The notes beneath the pieces are model-generated. The model made no database searches. It was not told the DNA's origin and saw only the letters and a list, made by a program, of their open reading frames with translations. Positions 43,422-52,582 of a stretch of DNA of 64,000 nucleotides are shown here, in pieces. The stretch lies in contig NZ_JBANFI010000003.1 in the NCBI RefSeq assembly GCF_045055655.1, positions 124,001 to 188,000 on the forward strand. The letters are read 5' to 3'. Origin of the DNA: Marinospirillum alkalitolerans. Its GTDB lineage: Bacteria; Pseudomonadota; Gammaproteobacteria; Pseudomonadales; Halomonadaceae. Made by a program: the position numbers and the translations under genes. The first letter of the stretch is position 1; the number at the start of each line of letters is the position of its first letter.

Positions 43422-46337
43422 ATGTCTTGGCTTCATACAAGCCGCCATACCTTGCTCCTGACTCTTGGCTACCTTTTGACCTTCTGGTGCGCTCTGTCAC
43501 TGAATGCCGCCTTGCCTGCTTTTTTCTTTTCCGTTTGGTTGCCCAGTGGGCTGGCTCTGGCCGGTGTCTTGCATTTTGGTTATCGCGCTTTATATGGTAT
43601 TGCACTGGGGGCCTTGCTTGCCCATTTTTCACTGGCGCTTCTCACTCCCGCGCCTCTGCTAGAGTGGCCCAACCTGATCAGCGCTTTATTACTCAGTGCA
43701 ACGGCAACAGGACAGGCCGCAGCCGGTCGGTGGCTGATTCTGCGACTTCAAGCCCATCCACTGAAAACATCCGAAAAAGGCAGCCTGATCCGTTTTTTTC
43801 TGTGGCCAGTCTTGTCACTTGCCGCTATCCACAGCTTGATGGATAGCCTGATATTGGCCCACCTCTTTGGTGATCCGCAGCTCAACCCGCTGATTTTCTG
43901 GTTCGGCTACTGGGCTGGCGAGGTGCTGGGATTGGCCTTGCTCACCCCCCTGCTGTTGATTGCGCTGCACTGGCGCAGCCAAACCCAGCCTAGCCGCCAT
44001 CTGCAATCGACCCTCTATCAGCTGGGTGGCAGTCTGGCGTTTATTCTGCTGCTGCATCAGCTGCTACTGGTGCAGTTCACTCAGCAGGCACAGGAGCGCT
44101 TCAATCAGGATGTCGCGCTGCTCGATACCCAGTTACATCGCCTCTTCCAGCAGAATCTGGCTGATCTGAGCCAACTCGAACGCAGTTTTACCCGCCACTC
44201 TTCCGCACTGACCCCTTCTTTGTTTCGTGAGCTGACGCTTCCCATCTTGGCCAGCAATCCTTCTGTACTCGCCTACTCATGGGACCCTTTGGTGCATCAG
44301 CAAGAGCAAGCCGCTTTTGAGCAGCTCACACGCGCACTGCTCGGGCAGGAAGACTTTGCCATCTATGGTGCAGCACTGGATGAGCGCGACCCGTTAATCG
44401 TGGTGCAATTTGTGGAGCCACGTGCCACCAATCAAGAAGCCTTGGGCTTTAATCTGATGTCACTCGATGATCGGCGCGATTGGATTCTGCTGGCCCAATC
44501 CAGCGGACGTCCAGTGAATACCGATATTCTGCGTCTCACTCAGGCACCAGACGAGCCAGGTTTTCTGATCCTACAACCGGTTTACACCACCCAGTCCACC
44601 CAAGATCAGCAGTCGCCTTTAGAAGGCCAAAAAAGCCTGGTGGGTTTTATGGCTGGGGTCTTTACCGTCAATCGCATGATTGAAGCCGCGCTGAGCGCCA
44701 GCCAACTACAAGCACTCAATCTACAGGCCTATCAAAACCGAGCGACAGCAGCCTTCTATCAATGGCAAGATTCTCAGGGCGGGTTAGATCGACTTCCCCT
44801 GTCATCCAGTCAACGCTTTAGCACCCAGTTCGCCTTACAGCTGGGCGATCAGCAATGGCAGCTTCATATCCAATCCACACCTGAATATCTGGCTCTTCAG
44901 GCACAACAGCATCTACTGCTTTTTCATGCTTTGTTGTGCCTCAGTGCTTTTTTAGCCTGTGGCCTTGCCCTGCATCGTTATCAGCGCGAAGGCGAACTGG
45001 CAACGCGCGTACAGCAACAAACCCAGAAACTCAGCTTTCAGGCTCACCATGATGCGCTGACCGGGCTTCCTAATCGCATCAGCTTAGAAAATGATATTCA
45101 ACGCCAACTCAGCCAACCCTGCCCCCATCTGGCGTTGATCTTTATTGATCTGGATCGCTTTAAACTGATCAATGACAGCCTAGGACATTTAACTGGCGAT
45201 CATCTATTAATCGAGCTTTCTGCACGCTGGCAACAAGAAACCCAGCAGCACTTTGCCCATTCTGCCAGCGAGGTCACCTTTTATCGTTTAGGTGGAGATG
45301 AATTCGCCTTGTTACTCAGCGCACCCGCTTTACAGCAGTGCCGTACTGAAGCCGAACAACTGAGCCTGCGCCTGCTTGAGCTGAGCCGCCACCCCATGCA
45401 GATAGATGGCTTGGTCTTACAAACCAGCATCAGCCTTGGCTTGGCGTGGACGCCCGATCATGGACTGGATTTCAATAGCCTGGTACGCAATGCCGATACA
45501 GCCCTGCATCAGGCCAAGCGTTTGGGCAAGAACACCTACCAGATTTATCAACAAGCACAAACAGAGCAGATGCTGCGTGATTTTGAGCTAGAGCAGGAAC
45601 TGCGCTTGGCGCTGAATACGCAACAAATCCAGCTGCATTATCAACCTCAATATCACCTGACCACACGCGAACTCTGCGGACTGGAGGCACTGGTGCGCTG
45701 GCAGCACCCTGTGCGCGGTATGATTCGACCTGATCACTTTATCCCACTGGCCGAAGAAACCCAGATGATTATTCCCTTGGGTTGGCAGGTGCTTGATCAG
45801 GCTTGTCGTCAAACAGCGCAATGGTTGGAAGAGGGCTATCAAGTGCCCTGCGTAGCGGTCAATATCTCGCCTTTGCAGCTCTTGCAGGCTGACTTTATCG
45901 AGCAGCTGAATCTGCTGGTGGATTCCTATGGCCTACACCGTCAACGCCTCGAACTGGAAATCACCGAGAACCTGTTGCAGCAAAACCCAGACTTTGCCTT
46001 TCAGCAACTCAAATCACTGCGCCTCGCTGGCTATCGCCTTGCGCTGGATGATTTTGGTACTGGCTATTCATCGCTGAATCGACTCAAGCTGATGCCACTG
46101 GATCGCATCAAAATAGATAAGAGCTTTATTCGTGATATCGGCAAAAACACCAAGGATGATGCAATTATCCTCAGTATTATCAACCTGGGTCATAGCCTGG
46201 GTGTTGAGGTCTTGGCCGAAGGTGTCGAAACCGCACAACAAGATCGCTTCCTGCGTCATCATGGCTGCGATACGATGCAGGGTTATCTGCTTGGTCGGCC
46301 TGTGGCACAGCCTGAACTGCAGCGCCGCACTGGCTAA
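43422..46337 (+). CDS. MASE1-CHASE-GGDEF-EAL cyclic-di-GMP signalling protein
   Basis: A 971-residue membrane protein. Residues 1-215 form a MASE1-type sensor of about seven helices; a CHASE-like extracellular domain covers about 235-480 and is closed by another helix near 500. The GGDEF domain begins at DALTGLPNR (about 544) and has an intact GGDEF near 625; no RxxD inhibitory site is visible just before it. The EAL domain begins near 750 with LEALVRWQHP, and has DDFGTGYSS near 885, so both synthesis and breakdown of c-di-GMP are possible. The PilZ protein at 16330 is a possible receiver. The stop codon lies within the CTAA duplication of a MITE. Confidence 0.9.
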   Translation: MSWLHTSRHTLLLTLGYLLTFWCALSLNAALPAFFFSVWLPSGLALAGVLHFGYRALYGIALGALLAHFSLALLTPAPLLEWPNLISALLLSATATGQAAAGRWLILRLQAHPLKTSEKGSLIRFFLWPVLSLAAIHSLMDSLILAHLFGDPQLNPLIFWFGYWAGEVLGLALLTPLLLIALHWRSQTQPSRHLQSTLYQLGGSLAFILLLHQLLLVQFTQQAQERFNQDVALLDTQLHRLFQQNLADLSQLERSFTRHSSALTPSLFRELTLPILASNPSVLAYSWDPLVHQQEQAAFEQLTRALLGQEDFAIYGAALDERDPLIVVQFVEPRATNQEALGFNLMSLDDRRDWILLAQSSGRPVNTDILRLTQAPDEPGFLILQPVYTTQSTQDQQSPLEGQKSLVGFMAGVFTVNRMIEAALSASQLQALNLQAYQNRATAAFYQWQDSQGGLDRLPLSSSQRFSTQFALQLGDQQWQLHIQSTPEYLALQAQQHLLLFHALLCLSAFLACGLALHRYQREGELATRVQQQTQKLSFQAHHDALTGLPNRISLENDIQRQLSQPCPHLALIFIDLDRFKLINDSLGHLTGDHLLIELSARWQQETQQHFAHSASEVTFYRLGGDEFALLLSAPALQQCRTEAEQLSLRLLELSRHPMQIDGLVLQTSISLGLAWTPDHGLDFNSLVRNADTALHQAKRLGKNTYQIYQQAQTEQMLRDFELEQELRLALNTQQIQLHYQPQYHLTTRELCGLEALVRWQHPVRGMIRPDHFIPLAEETQMIIPLGWQVLDQACRQTAQWLEEGYQVPCVAVNISPLQLLQADFIEQLNLLVDSYGLHRQRLELEITENLLQQNPDFAFQQLKSLRLAGYRLALDDFGTGYSSLNRLKLMPLDRIKIDKSFIRDIGKNTKDDAIILSIINLGHSLGVEVLAEGVETAQQDRFLRHHGCDTMQGYLLGRPVAQPELQRRTG

Positions 46338-46481
46338 GAAACCTCTGATTAACTACTGTGCTTGGTGATGCTACGTTAAAATTGGTCTCAAAATGCTCAT
46401 TTACTCCGCGTAAACTCCGCTTTTTCGATCAATTTTGCCTTGCCTGACCTGCGCTCGTGACGTTGATCAGAGGTTCCCTAA
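46334..46481. mobile_element. IS5-type MITE with CTAA target duplication
   Basis: A 140-bp element at 46338-46477 has ends GAAACCTCTGAT and ATCAGAGGTTCC, an imperfect 12-bp terminal inverted repeat with one mismatch, extending loosely further inside. It is flanked by CTAA at 46334-46337 and 46478-46481. A 4-bp YTAR duplication is characteristic of IS5-like transposases. It has no coding capacity, so it is a MITE mobilised in trans. The left CTAA contains the TAA stop of the GGDEF/EAL gene, which is therefore not disrupted. Confidence 0.8.
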
Positions 46482-46620
46482 AGTGGAACACCTCGCTCTG
46501 GTTTAGGTCAAAGAGTCGGCCACGACACTGACATAGAATCGAGACAAGTCAATGCTAGACTCGATTCCCAAGCTGCTCGATGCGCCTCTTTTTGTTCTGC
46601 TTGCTACAAGGAATGCTGTT

Positions 46621-47745
46621 ATGTCTTTATTGTCTGGTCTGCGCCCTGCGCGTCACCAAGGCTGGATCTTCTCTTTATTGTCACCGCCACTGGTCTTGTT
46701 CTTGTTGTTGTGGACCAGCTTGTTTGCCCCACTGAGCTGGGCGCAGGCACCGCGGGTCGCCGTCACACTGACTCAGCCTGAAGTCCGCTCGATTCACCAG
46801 CCCTTGTTTGCCAGCGGCCGCTTACAAGCTCAGCAGAGTGTCGACATCAAAGCCGAAGTCAGCGCGCTGGTCCTGGCCCATCAGCTTGAAGATGGTGCCC
46901 AAGTCGAGGCTGGCCAGCTTTTGGTGCAGCTGGATGATCGACGCCTGCAGGCTCAACAGCGTCAGGTGCAGGCCAACCTGAACGAAGCCACACAGCAGCT
47001 GGCACGCTTTGAGCGACTCATCCAGACTCAGGCCATCACCCAAGAACAACTCTCTAGCCAGCAAGCACGGGTGGAAAGCCTGCGTGCAGAGCAGCAAGCC
47101 CTCAGCGCAGAGCGTGAACGCTATCGCATTCTAGCCCCTTTTCAGGGTCATCTCGGCGAGCAGGATCTGGTCGTTGGTCAGCTGGTTGATAACGGAACGC
47201 GCCTGACCACGCTCGATCAACTCAACCCACTGCGGGTTGATTTCACCCTGGCTGAACAGCATCTGGCGCATCTCTACCCAGGGCAGCCTTTTCAGGTGCG
47301 CGTTGCGGCCTGGCCAGAAACCGACTTTGAAGGTGCCATCCAAAGTATTGGCACGCGTGTTGATCCCAGTACCGGACAACTCCAGATACGCGGCCGTCTC
47401 GCCAATCCAGACTTACAACTGCGGCCTGGCATGTTCGCCCAGATCCAGCTGCAGATACGCCCGCGTGAAGCCTTGACCGTGCCCGTCAGCAGCCTCAGTT
47501 ACAATGGTCCAGAAGTGGCCGTGTTTGTGATCAATGCCAGCCAGCAGGTTCAGCGTCGTCTGATTCAGGTCGGCCGCATCACCGCCGACTGGGCCGAGGT
47601 CATCAGCGGCCTCCAAGCCGATGAGCAGATTATCCACCAAGGCGTCGTGAAGGTTCGTGATGGCATGTTTGTGCGTCCGGTCACTGCTCCTGATCCCCAC
47701 CCTGAGACTCTCGCCTTGCAAGCCTCGCCGGCGGAGGGTGTCTAG
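46621..47745 (+). CDS. RND efflux membrane fusion protein
   Basis: A 374-residue periplasmic adaptor anchored by an N-terminal signal or membrane segment (residues about 20-47, ending at SWAQAP). The lipoyl half-motifs flank a helical hairpin (about 105-160, rich in Gln/Glu/Arg), followed by a beta-barrel and a membrane-proximal domain. It joins the RND pump encoded two bases downstream to an outer-membrane channel that is not encoded here. ATG 46621 has AAGGA eight bases upstream; the frame extends to 46552 but that part lacks a ribosome site. The substrate is unknown. Confidence 0.88.
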   Translation: MSLLSGLRPARHQGWIFSLLSPPLVLFLLLWTSLFAPLSWAQAPRVAVTLTQPEVRSIHQPLFASGRLQAQQSVDIKAEVSALVLAHQLEDGAQVEAGQLLVQLDDRRLQAQQRQVQANLNEATQQLARFERLIQTQAITQEQLSSQQARVESLRAEQQALSAERERYRILAPFQGHLGEQDLVVGQLVDNGTRLTTLDQLNPLRVDFTLAEQHLAHLYPGQPFQVRVAAWPETDFEGAIQSIGTRVDPSTGQLQIRGRLANPDLQLRPGMFAQIQLQIRPREALTVPVSSLSYNGPEVAVFVINASQQVQRRLIQVGRITADWAEVISGLQADEQIIHQGVVKVRDGMFVRPVTAPDPHPETLALQASPAEGV

Positions 47746-47747
47746 TC

Positions 47748-50700
47748 GTGAAACTTTCTGAAACGGCGGTGCGCCGCCCTGTTTTCGCCCTCGTCATCAA
47801 TCTCTTGTTGATTGTTTTTGGTTTGATTGCCTGGTCACAGTTGCCACTTCGCCAATACCCTGAGGTTGTGCAGCCGCGTATTACCATTTCGACCAACTTC
47901 CCCGGTGCCTCTGCCGAGGTGGTGGAGCTGCAGGTCACCACGCCCATTGAAGATCAGCTCTCAGGGATACAAGGCATTCGCTTTATTGAATCCAACTCGA
48001 CCCGTGGCGTTTCACGCGTGGCGATTACTTTTGAAGAAGGGCGCGATCTCGATAGCGCTGCGAATGATGTCCGCGAAGCTGTCGCCCGTGTCACACGCCT
48101 GCTGCCAGAGGATGCCACCAGTCCGCTGGTGATGCAGCGCAGTCTGGTTGCCGATGCCATTTTGTACATTATTCTGGGCAGCGATCGGATGGATAGCCTG
48201 CAACTGACCGACTATGCCAAGCGCACTCTGCAAGATCGGCTCAGTCTGGTGAACGGCGTCAGTAATATCTTGCTGCTGGGCGCACAGGATTATGTGATGC
48301 GGGTTGAACTCGATCCACATGCACTGAATGCGCGCGGCCTGACCGCGACAGATATCATCCAGCGCCTGCGTCAAGAAAACATTGAACTGCGTGCTGGTGA
48401 ACTCGAAGGGCCACAACGCACCCTCCAGCTGCAGGTGGCGCGCGATTTTAATACACCAGAAGACTTCGCACGCTTAGTCTTGCGCACAGAGGATCATGCA
48501 CAGATACGTCTGGGCGATGTTGCTCAGATCGGGCTTGGCGCACAAAACACCAATCAGATCTTCCGCTCCAATGGACGCACTGTTGTGGGGCTGGCGATTG
48601 AGCCGATTTCAACCGCCAACCCACTTGAAGTCGTTCAGGCCGTCAAGGATGAGCTGGAGCTGATTCGTCCTTTCTTGCCAGAAGGGGCCAGTCTGACCAC
48701 CACCTTTGATGCCTCCTTGTTTATTGAAAGCGCGCTGACGGAGGTGCAAACCACTCTGGTGCTGGCGCTGCTGCTGGTCGTCTTGGTGATCTTTATCTTC
48801 CTGGGTACACCACGCGCGACCTTTATCCCTGCCGTCACGGTGCCCGTTGCACTGATTGCCACTTTTATTGGTATCGATCTTTTTGGGTTCAGCATCAATT
48901 TAATGACGTTGCTGGCGCTGGTACTGGCCATCGGCCTGGTGGTCGATGATGCCATCGTGGTCCTAGAAAACATCCACCGTCATTTAGATGAAGGCAAGCC
49001 CCCGCTGCTCGCGGCCTGGGTTGGGATCAAAGAGGTCGGCTTTGCGGTGATTGCCACCACCTTGGTCCTGATCGCCACCTTTGTGCCGATTATTTTTCTA
49101 GAAGGCACTGTTGGGCAGTTTTTCCGTGAGTATGCCCTCACACTGGCGGTGGCCGTGGCTTTTTCCAGCCTGATTGCGCTGACATTAACCCCCGTGCTCT
49201 GTTCACAATGGCTGAAAGCCCATCCGCCCAAGGAGAAACAGCGCTGGCTCGCCCGTGGACTCCATTGGCTGGAGCAGGCCTATCAACGCCTGCTAGAAGG
49301 CGGACTCAAACAGCGTTGGATTGCAGCCGTGTTGCTGCTGATCAGCCTTGGGGGCACAGCCTGGGGACTGATGCAGCTACCGCGTGAGTTCACCCCTCAG
49401 GAAGATCAGGGTTCTATTTTTGTTTTTGTTCGCGGACAAGAAGGGGCCAGCGCAGAAAGAATGCGCGCCAGCATGCTCGAAGTTGAACAGCGCCTACTGC
49501 CCTTTTTAGATGGCCCCAATGTCAGCAGCATCACCCTGCGCTCGCCCGGCTTCTCAACTCAGGGGGATAACTCAGGCTTTTTGATTCTCAGCCTAACCCC
49601 CTGGAAGGAAAGGCCACAAAATGCCTTTGATCTGCTGCAAGAGTTGCGCACCTTATTCCGTGATCTGCCTGATGTGATGATCTTTCCGCGCATTACCTCA
49701 CCTCTTGGGCAGGCCAGTGGCAGCCCTGTCCAACTGGTGATCGGTGGCAGTAGTTATGATGAACTCTTCGGCTGGGCAGAGGATCTGCGTCAAGCCGCCA
49801 GTGATTTTGCCGGTATTCAGGATCTGGAGATCGATTTTGATCAAACCCAACCTCAGATTCGGGCGCATATTGATCGAGAACGCGCGGCCCAGCTGGGGGT
49901 CTCGAGCCAAGCCATTGGCGAAGTGCTGGAAGTCATGCTCAGCGGTCGCAGCATCACACGCTTTGAAGAAAGAGGCCGCGAGTATGATGTCTTCTTAACC
50001 GGCGCGCCGAGTCGCTTTACCTCGATTGATGAGCTGGGCCAGCTCTTGATCCAGTCCTCCACCAGCCAGCAGCTGATACGCCTCGATCAACTGGTCAGCT
50101 TTACTGAGGTGGGTGAGGCAGCCCGCCTGCCCCACTATAATCGCCAGCGGGCGGTGACTCTTTCAGGTAGCGTGGGCGAAGGCTATTCGCTCGGAGAAGC
50201 GCTCGACTATCTAGAAGCCCTCGCCATTGAGCGCCTGCCTCCCTATGCCGTCATCGACTACAAGGGTGAATCGCTGGATTTCAGAACCAGCTCCGCAGCC
50301 ATCGAGTGGATTTTCATCATGGCGCTGATCATCGTTTATCTGGTGCTGGCAGCCCAGTTTGAAAGCTTTGTCCATCCCTTTGTGGTGCTGCTCACGGTGC
50401 CACTGGGGCTGGCAGGCGCCATGCTCGGCCTCTGGTGGTCAGGCAGCAGTATCAACATCTATACCCAGCTGGCGATGATTATGTTGATTGGCCTCTCGGC
50501 TAAAAACGGGATACTGATCGTTGAGTTTGCGAATCAGCTGCGTGATCAGGGTCTGGCTTTTAATGCGGCGATTGTTGAAGCTGCCCGCCGTCGTTTAAGG
50601 CCGATTCTGATGACGGCCACCACGACGCTGATTGGTACACTCCCGCTGATGCTGGCCACCGGGGCAGGCGCGGAAAGCCGCCAAGCCATTGGGTTGGTCG

Positions 50701-50843
50701 TGTTCTCTGGCGTTGCCTTGGCAACAGTCTTGACGCTGGTGGTGGTGCCGCTGACCTATAATTTGCTCGCACGCCATACTGGCTCACCAGAGCGCATTGC
50801 CAATCAGCTGGCCAGCGAACTCGAACAGCACCCACCAGGCTGA
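47748..50843 (+). CDS. RND family multidrug efflux permease (HAE1 type)
   Basis: A 1031-residue proton-driven pump with the standard 12 helices and two large periplasmic loops. The proton-relay aspartates are in GLVVDDAIVVLENI (TM4) near residue 396, and the matching lysine is in LIGLSAKNGILIVEFA (TM10) near residue 918. The FxGxGxSAE-like NFPGASAEVVELQVT is near residue 45. GTG at 47748 is the start. The pair of adaptor and pump without a TolC-type gene is common, and a shared outer-membrane channel is assumed. The protein resembles AcrB-family pumps for organic molecules, not heavy-metal pumps. Confidence 0.93.
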   Translation: MKLSETAVRRPVFALVINLLLIVFGLIAWSQLPLRQYPEVVQPRITISTNFPGASAEVVELQVTTPIEDQLSGIQGIRFIESNSTRGVSRVAITFEEGRDLDSAANDVREAVARVTRLLPEDATSPLVMQRSLVADAILYIILGSDRMDSLQLTDYAKRTLQDRLSLVNGVSNILLLGAQDYVMRVELDPHALNARGLTATDIIQRLRQENIELRAGELEGPQRTLQLQVARDFNTPEDFARLVLRTEDHAQIRLGDVAQIGLGAQNTNQIFRSNGRTVVGLAIEPISTANPLEVVQAVKDELELIRPFLPEGASLTTTFDASLFIESALTEVQTTLVLALLLVVLVIFIFLGTPRATFIPAVTVPVALIATFIGIDLFGFSINLMTLLALVLAIGLVVDDAIVVLENIHRHLDEGKPPLLAAWVGIKEVGFAVIATTLVLIATFVPIIFLEGTVGQFFREYALTLAVAVAFSSLIALTLTPVLCSQWLKAHPPKEKQRWLARGLHWLEQAYQRLLEGGLKQRWIAAVLLLISLGGTAWGLMQLPREFTPQEDQGSIFVFVRGQEGASAERMRASMLEVEQRLLPFLDGPNVSSITLRSPGFSTQGDNSGFLILSLTPWKERPQNAFDLLQELRTLFRDLPDVMIFPRITSPLGQASGSPVQLVIGGSSYDELFGWAEDLRQAASDFAGIQDLEIDFDQTQPQIRAHIDRERAAQLGVSSQAIGEVLEVMLSGRSITRFEERGREYDVFLTGAPSRFTSIDELGQLLIQSSTSQQLIRLDQLVSFTEVGEAARLPHYNRQRAVTLSGSVGEGYSLGEALDYLEALAIERLPPYAVIDYKGESLDFRTSSAAIEWIFIMALIIVYLVLAAQFESFVHPFVVLLTVPLGLAGAMLGLWWSGSSINIYTQLAMIMLIGLSAKNGILIVEFANQLRDQGLAFNAAIVEAARRRLRPILMTATTTLIGTLPLMLATGAGAESRQAIGLVVFSGVALATVLTLVVVPLTYNLLARHTGSPERIANQLASELEQHPPG

Positions 50844-50862
50844 TCGGCTTCGCCATTGAAAA

Positions 50863-50884
50863 GGCCACCGCAACAAGGGTGGCC
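50863..50884 (-). terminator. Terminator between the RND pump and the M18 aminopeptidase gene
   Basis: GGCCACC (50863-50869) pairs with GGTGGCC (50878-50884). On the minus strand TTTT follows directly, so it best serves the aminopeptidase gene; on the plus strand there is no T run. Confidence 0.6.
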
Positions 50885-50901
50885 TCCATCAGCTCGGCTG
50901 A

Positions 50902-52215
50902 CTACACAGACGGCTGTATTTTCAATTCCTTCTGCTGCATAAAAACACACAGCGCACGATAGAGATACCAAGCATCCAAAGCCCCCGCTGTTTCGCGGAT
51001 CGAATGCATACCCCACTGGGGCACCCCCACATCTACCACGCGCACACCCAGTTGAGTGGCACTAATTGGGCCTATCGTGCTACCACAGGCCATATCCGAG
51101 CGCACCACAAAGCGCTGCACTGGCACACCTGCCTCACGACAAAAGCCTGCAAACAAGGCCGCTGTTTCACTGCTGGTCGCATAGCGCTGATTGGCATTGT
51201 GCTTGATCACTGGGCCAGCATTGAGTTGGGGGCCATGTTTTTCATCATGGCGATCTGGATAATTGGGATGGATCGCATGGGCATTATCTGCCGAAACCAG
51301 CATCGACTGTGCCATCAAGCGCTGATAAGCCAGCTGATCGCCCGCCAAACGCCGCAACAGGTTCTCAAGCGCTGGACCTTCCGCACCGACGGCTGAGGCA
51401 CTGCCCACTTCTTCATGATCATGACAAGCCAGCAATTGCGTAGCCTGTGCCGCTTCACTATGAATCAAGGCTTGCAGACCAATATAACAGGACAGCAGAT
51501 TATCCAACCGCGCACTGGTGATCAGCTCCTGCTGCCAACCCGTTAAAGCGGGCGGCTGGGTATCATAGAAACAGAGGTCATAATCAACGACCTCGCTGAC
51601 TTCATAGCCCTCACCGAGTAGGTGATGAGCCAGCAGCTGACGCAGTGCCAGCCCTTCTTGCCCCTTTGGCAGACAGCCCCACACCACTGGCAGATGGGTT
51701 TGTGGATTGATCTCCACTCCTTTATTGGCTTCGCGGTTAAGATGAATCGCCAAAGAGGGAAGCACACCAACAGGCTCGACTAGGTTGATCAAGGCCTGAC
51801 AAAGCTCGCCATTGGCATTCAAATAGTGCACCTCTCCCGCCAGAGAAAGATCACGATCAAACCAGGTGGAGAGCAGCGCCCCCCCATAGACTTCGACCCC
51901 CAGCTGCTTCACACCGTGGCGTTGCAGATCCGGCAAGGGCTTCACCTTTAAGCAGGGGCTGTCGGTATGCGCACCCACCATACGCACACCGGCCTGATCG
52001 AGCGGAGCTTGGCCGAGACGAAACGCGATCAGTGAACGGCCACTGTGGCTGAGGTAATAGCCCTGCCCCGCTTTTAAATCCCAATCCTCTTCGGCCTCTA
52101 AAGCCACAAAGCCAGCCTGATCAAGCAAGGTCTGCATCTGCAAGACAGCATGGCTTGGTGTCGGGGCGGCTTGTAAAAAACGCAGTAAGCCTTGATTAAA
52201 TGCGGGTGTTTGCAT
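50902..52215 (-). CDS. M18 family aminopeptidase
   Basis: A 437-residue zinc exopeptidase related to aspartyl aminopeptidase. Metal-binding motifs are GAHTDSPCLKVKP near residue 80, HDHEEVGS near residue 262 (with the catalytic glutamate), and the late GSTIGPISATQLG and VDVGVPQWGMHSIRE near residue 395. Members release acidic N-terminal residues in the cytoplasm; no signal peptide is visible. ATG 52215 has GAGG seven bases upstream; the frame also opens with TTG six bases earlier. Single-gene unit, with a terminator after it. Confidence 0.9.
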   Translation of the reverse strand: MQTPAFNQGLLRFLQAAPTPSHAVLQMQTLLDQAGFVALEAEEDWDLKAGQGYYLSHSGRSLIAFRLGQAPLDQAGVRMVGAHTDSPCLKVKPLPDLQRHGVKQLGVEVYGGALLSTWFDRDLSLAGEVHYLNANGELCQALINLVEPVGVLPSLAIHLNREANKGVEINPQTHLPVVWGCLPKGQEGLALRQLLAHHLLGEGYEVSEVVDYDLCFYDTQPPALTGWQQELITSARLDNLLSCYIGLQALIHSEAAQATQLLACHDHEEVGSASAVGAEGPALENLLRRLAGDQLAYQRLMAQSMLVSADNAHAIHPNYPDRHDEKHGPQLNAGPVIKHNANQRYATSSETAALFAGFCREAGVPVQRFVVRSDMACGSTIGPISATQLGVRVVDVGVPQWGMHSIRETAGALDAWYLYRALCVFMQQKELKIQPSV

Positions 52216-52349
52216 AGTCAAACCTCTTGTACCTCTTCATCAGGTGTGCCAACCAGCCAAGGACAGCAACTCAGTGAATCCGTGTTGATGTCCTGTCATT
52301 TTTTGCTGCTTTTTTCTTTCAGCCCAGTCAGAAGGCTGTCATCGGTGAA

Positions 52350-52378
52350 TTGATGCGTTATGCTTAACCCAGTATCAA
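52350..52378 (+). promoter_or_regulatory. Probable sigma-70 promoter of prc
   Basis: TTGATG (52350-52355), a 17-base spacer and TATCAA (52373-52378) lie 200 bases before the prc start. The rest of the 52216-52582 interval contains an open extension in frame with prc but no separate gene. Confidence 0.45.
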
Positions 52379-52582
52379 ACCATCAACCTCTCTCGACGCT
52401 CGTCGATGACTGTGCTGAAGACGTCTGATCCAAGCCGATCAAACTTATTGAGTTCAGCGGACTCTAAAGCCAGCATCATGTTATCTGCAGCCAAGACAGC
52501 TAGGCTAGTCACATTGAGCAAAAAGATGTTTTTTTATCGCCCTAAGAAAAATAACCCTGTGAAGAATAGGAGTAACCAAAGG

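Noticed and set aside
52406..52582. 59-codon extension of prc
   Set aside because: It is basic, has no export signal and lies before a clear AGGAG site and a normal signal peptide at 52583.
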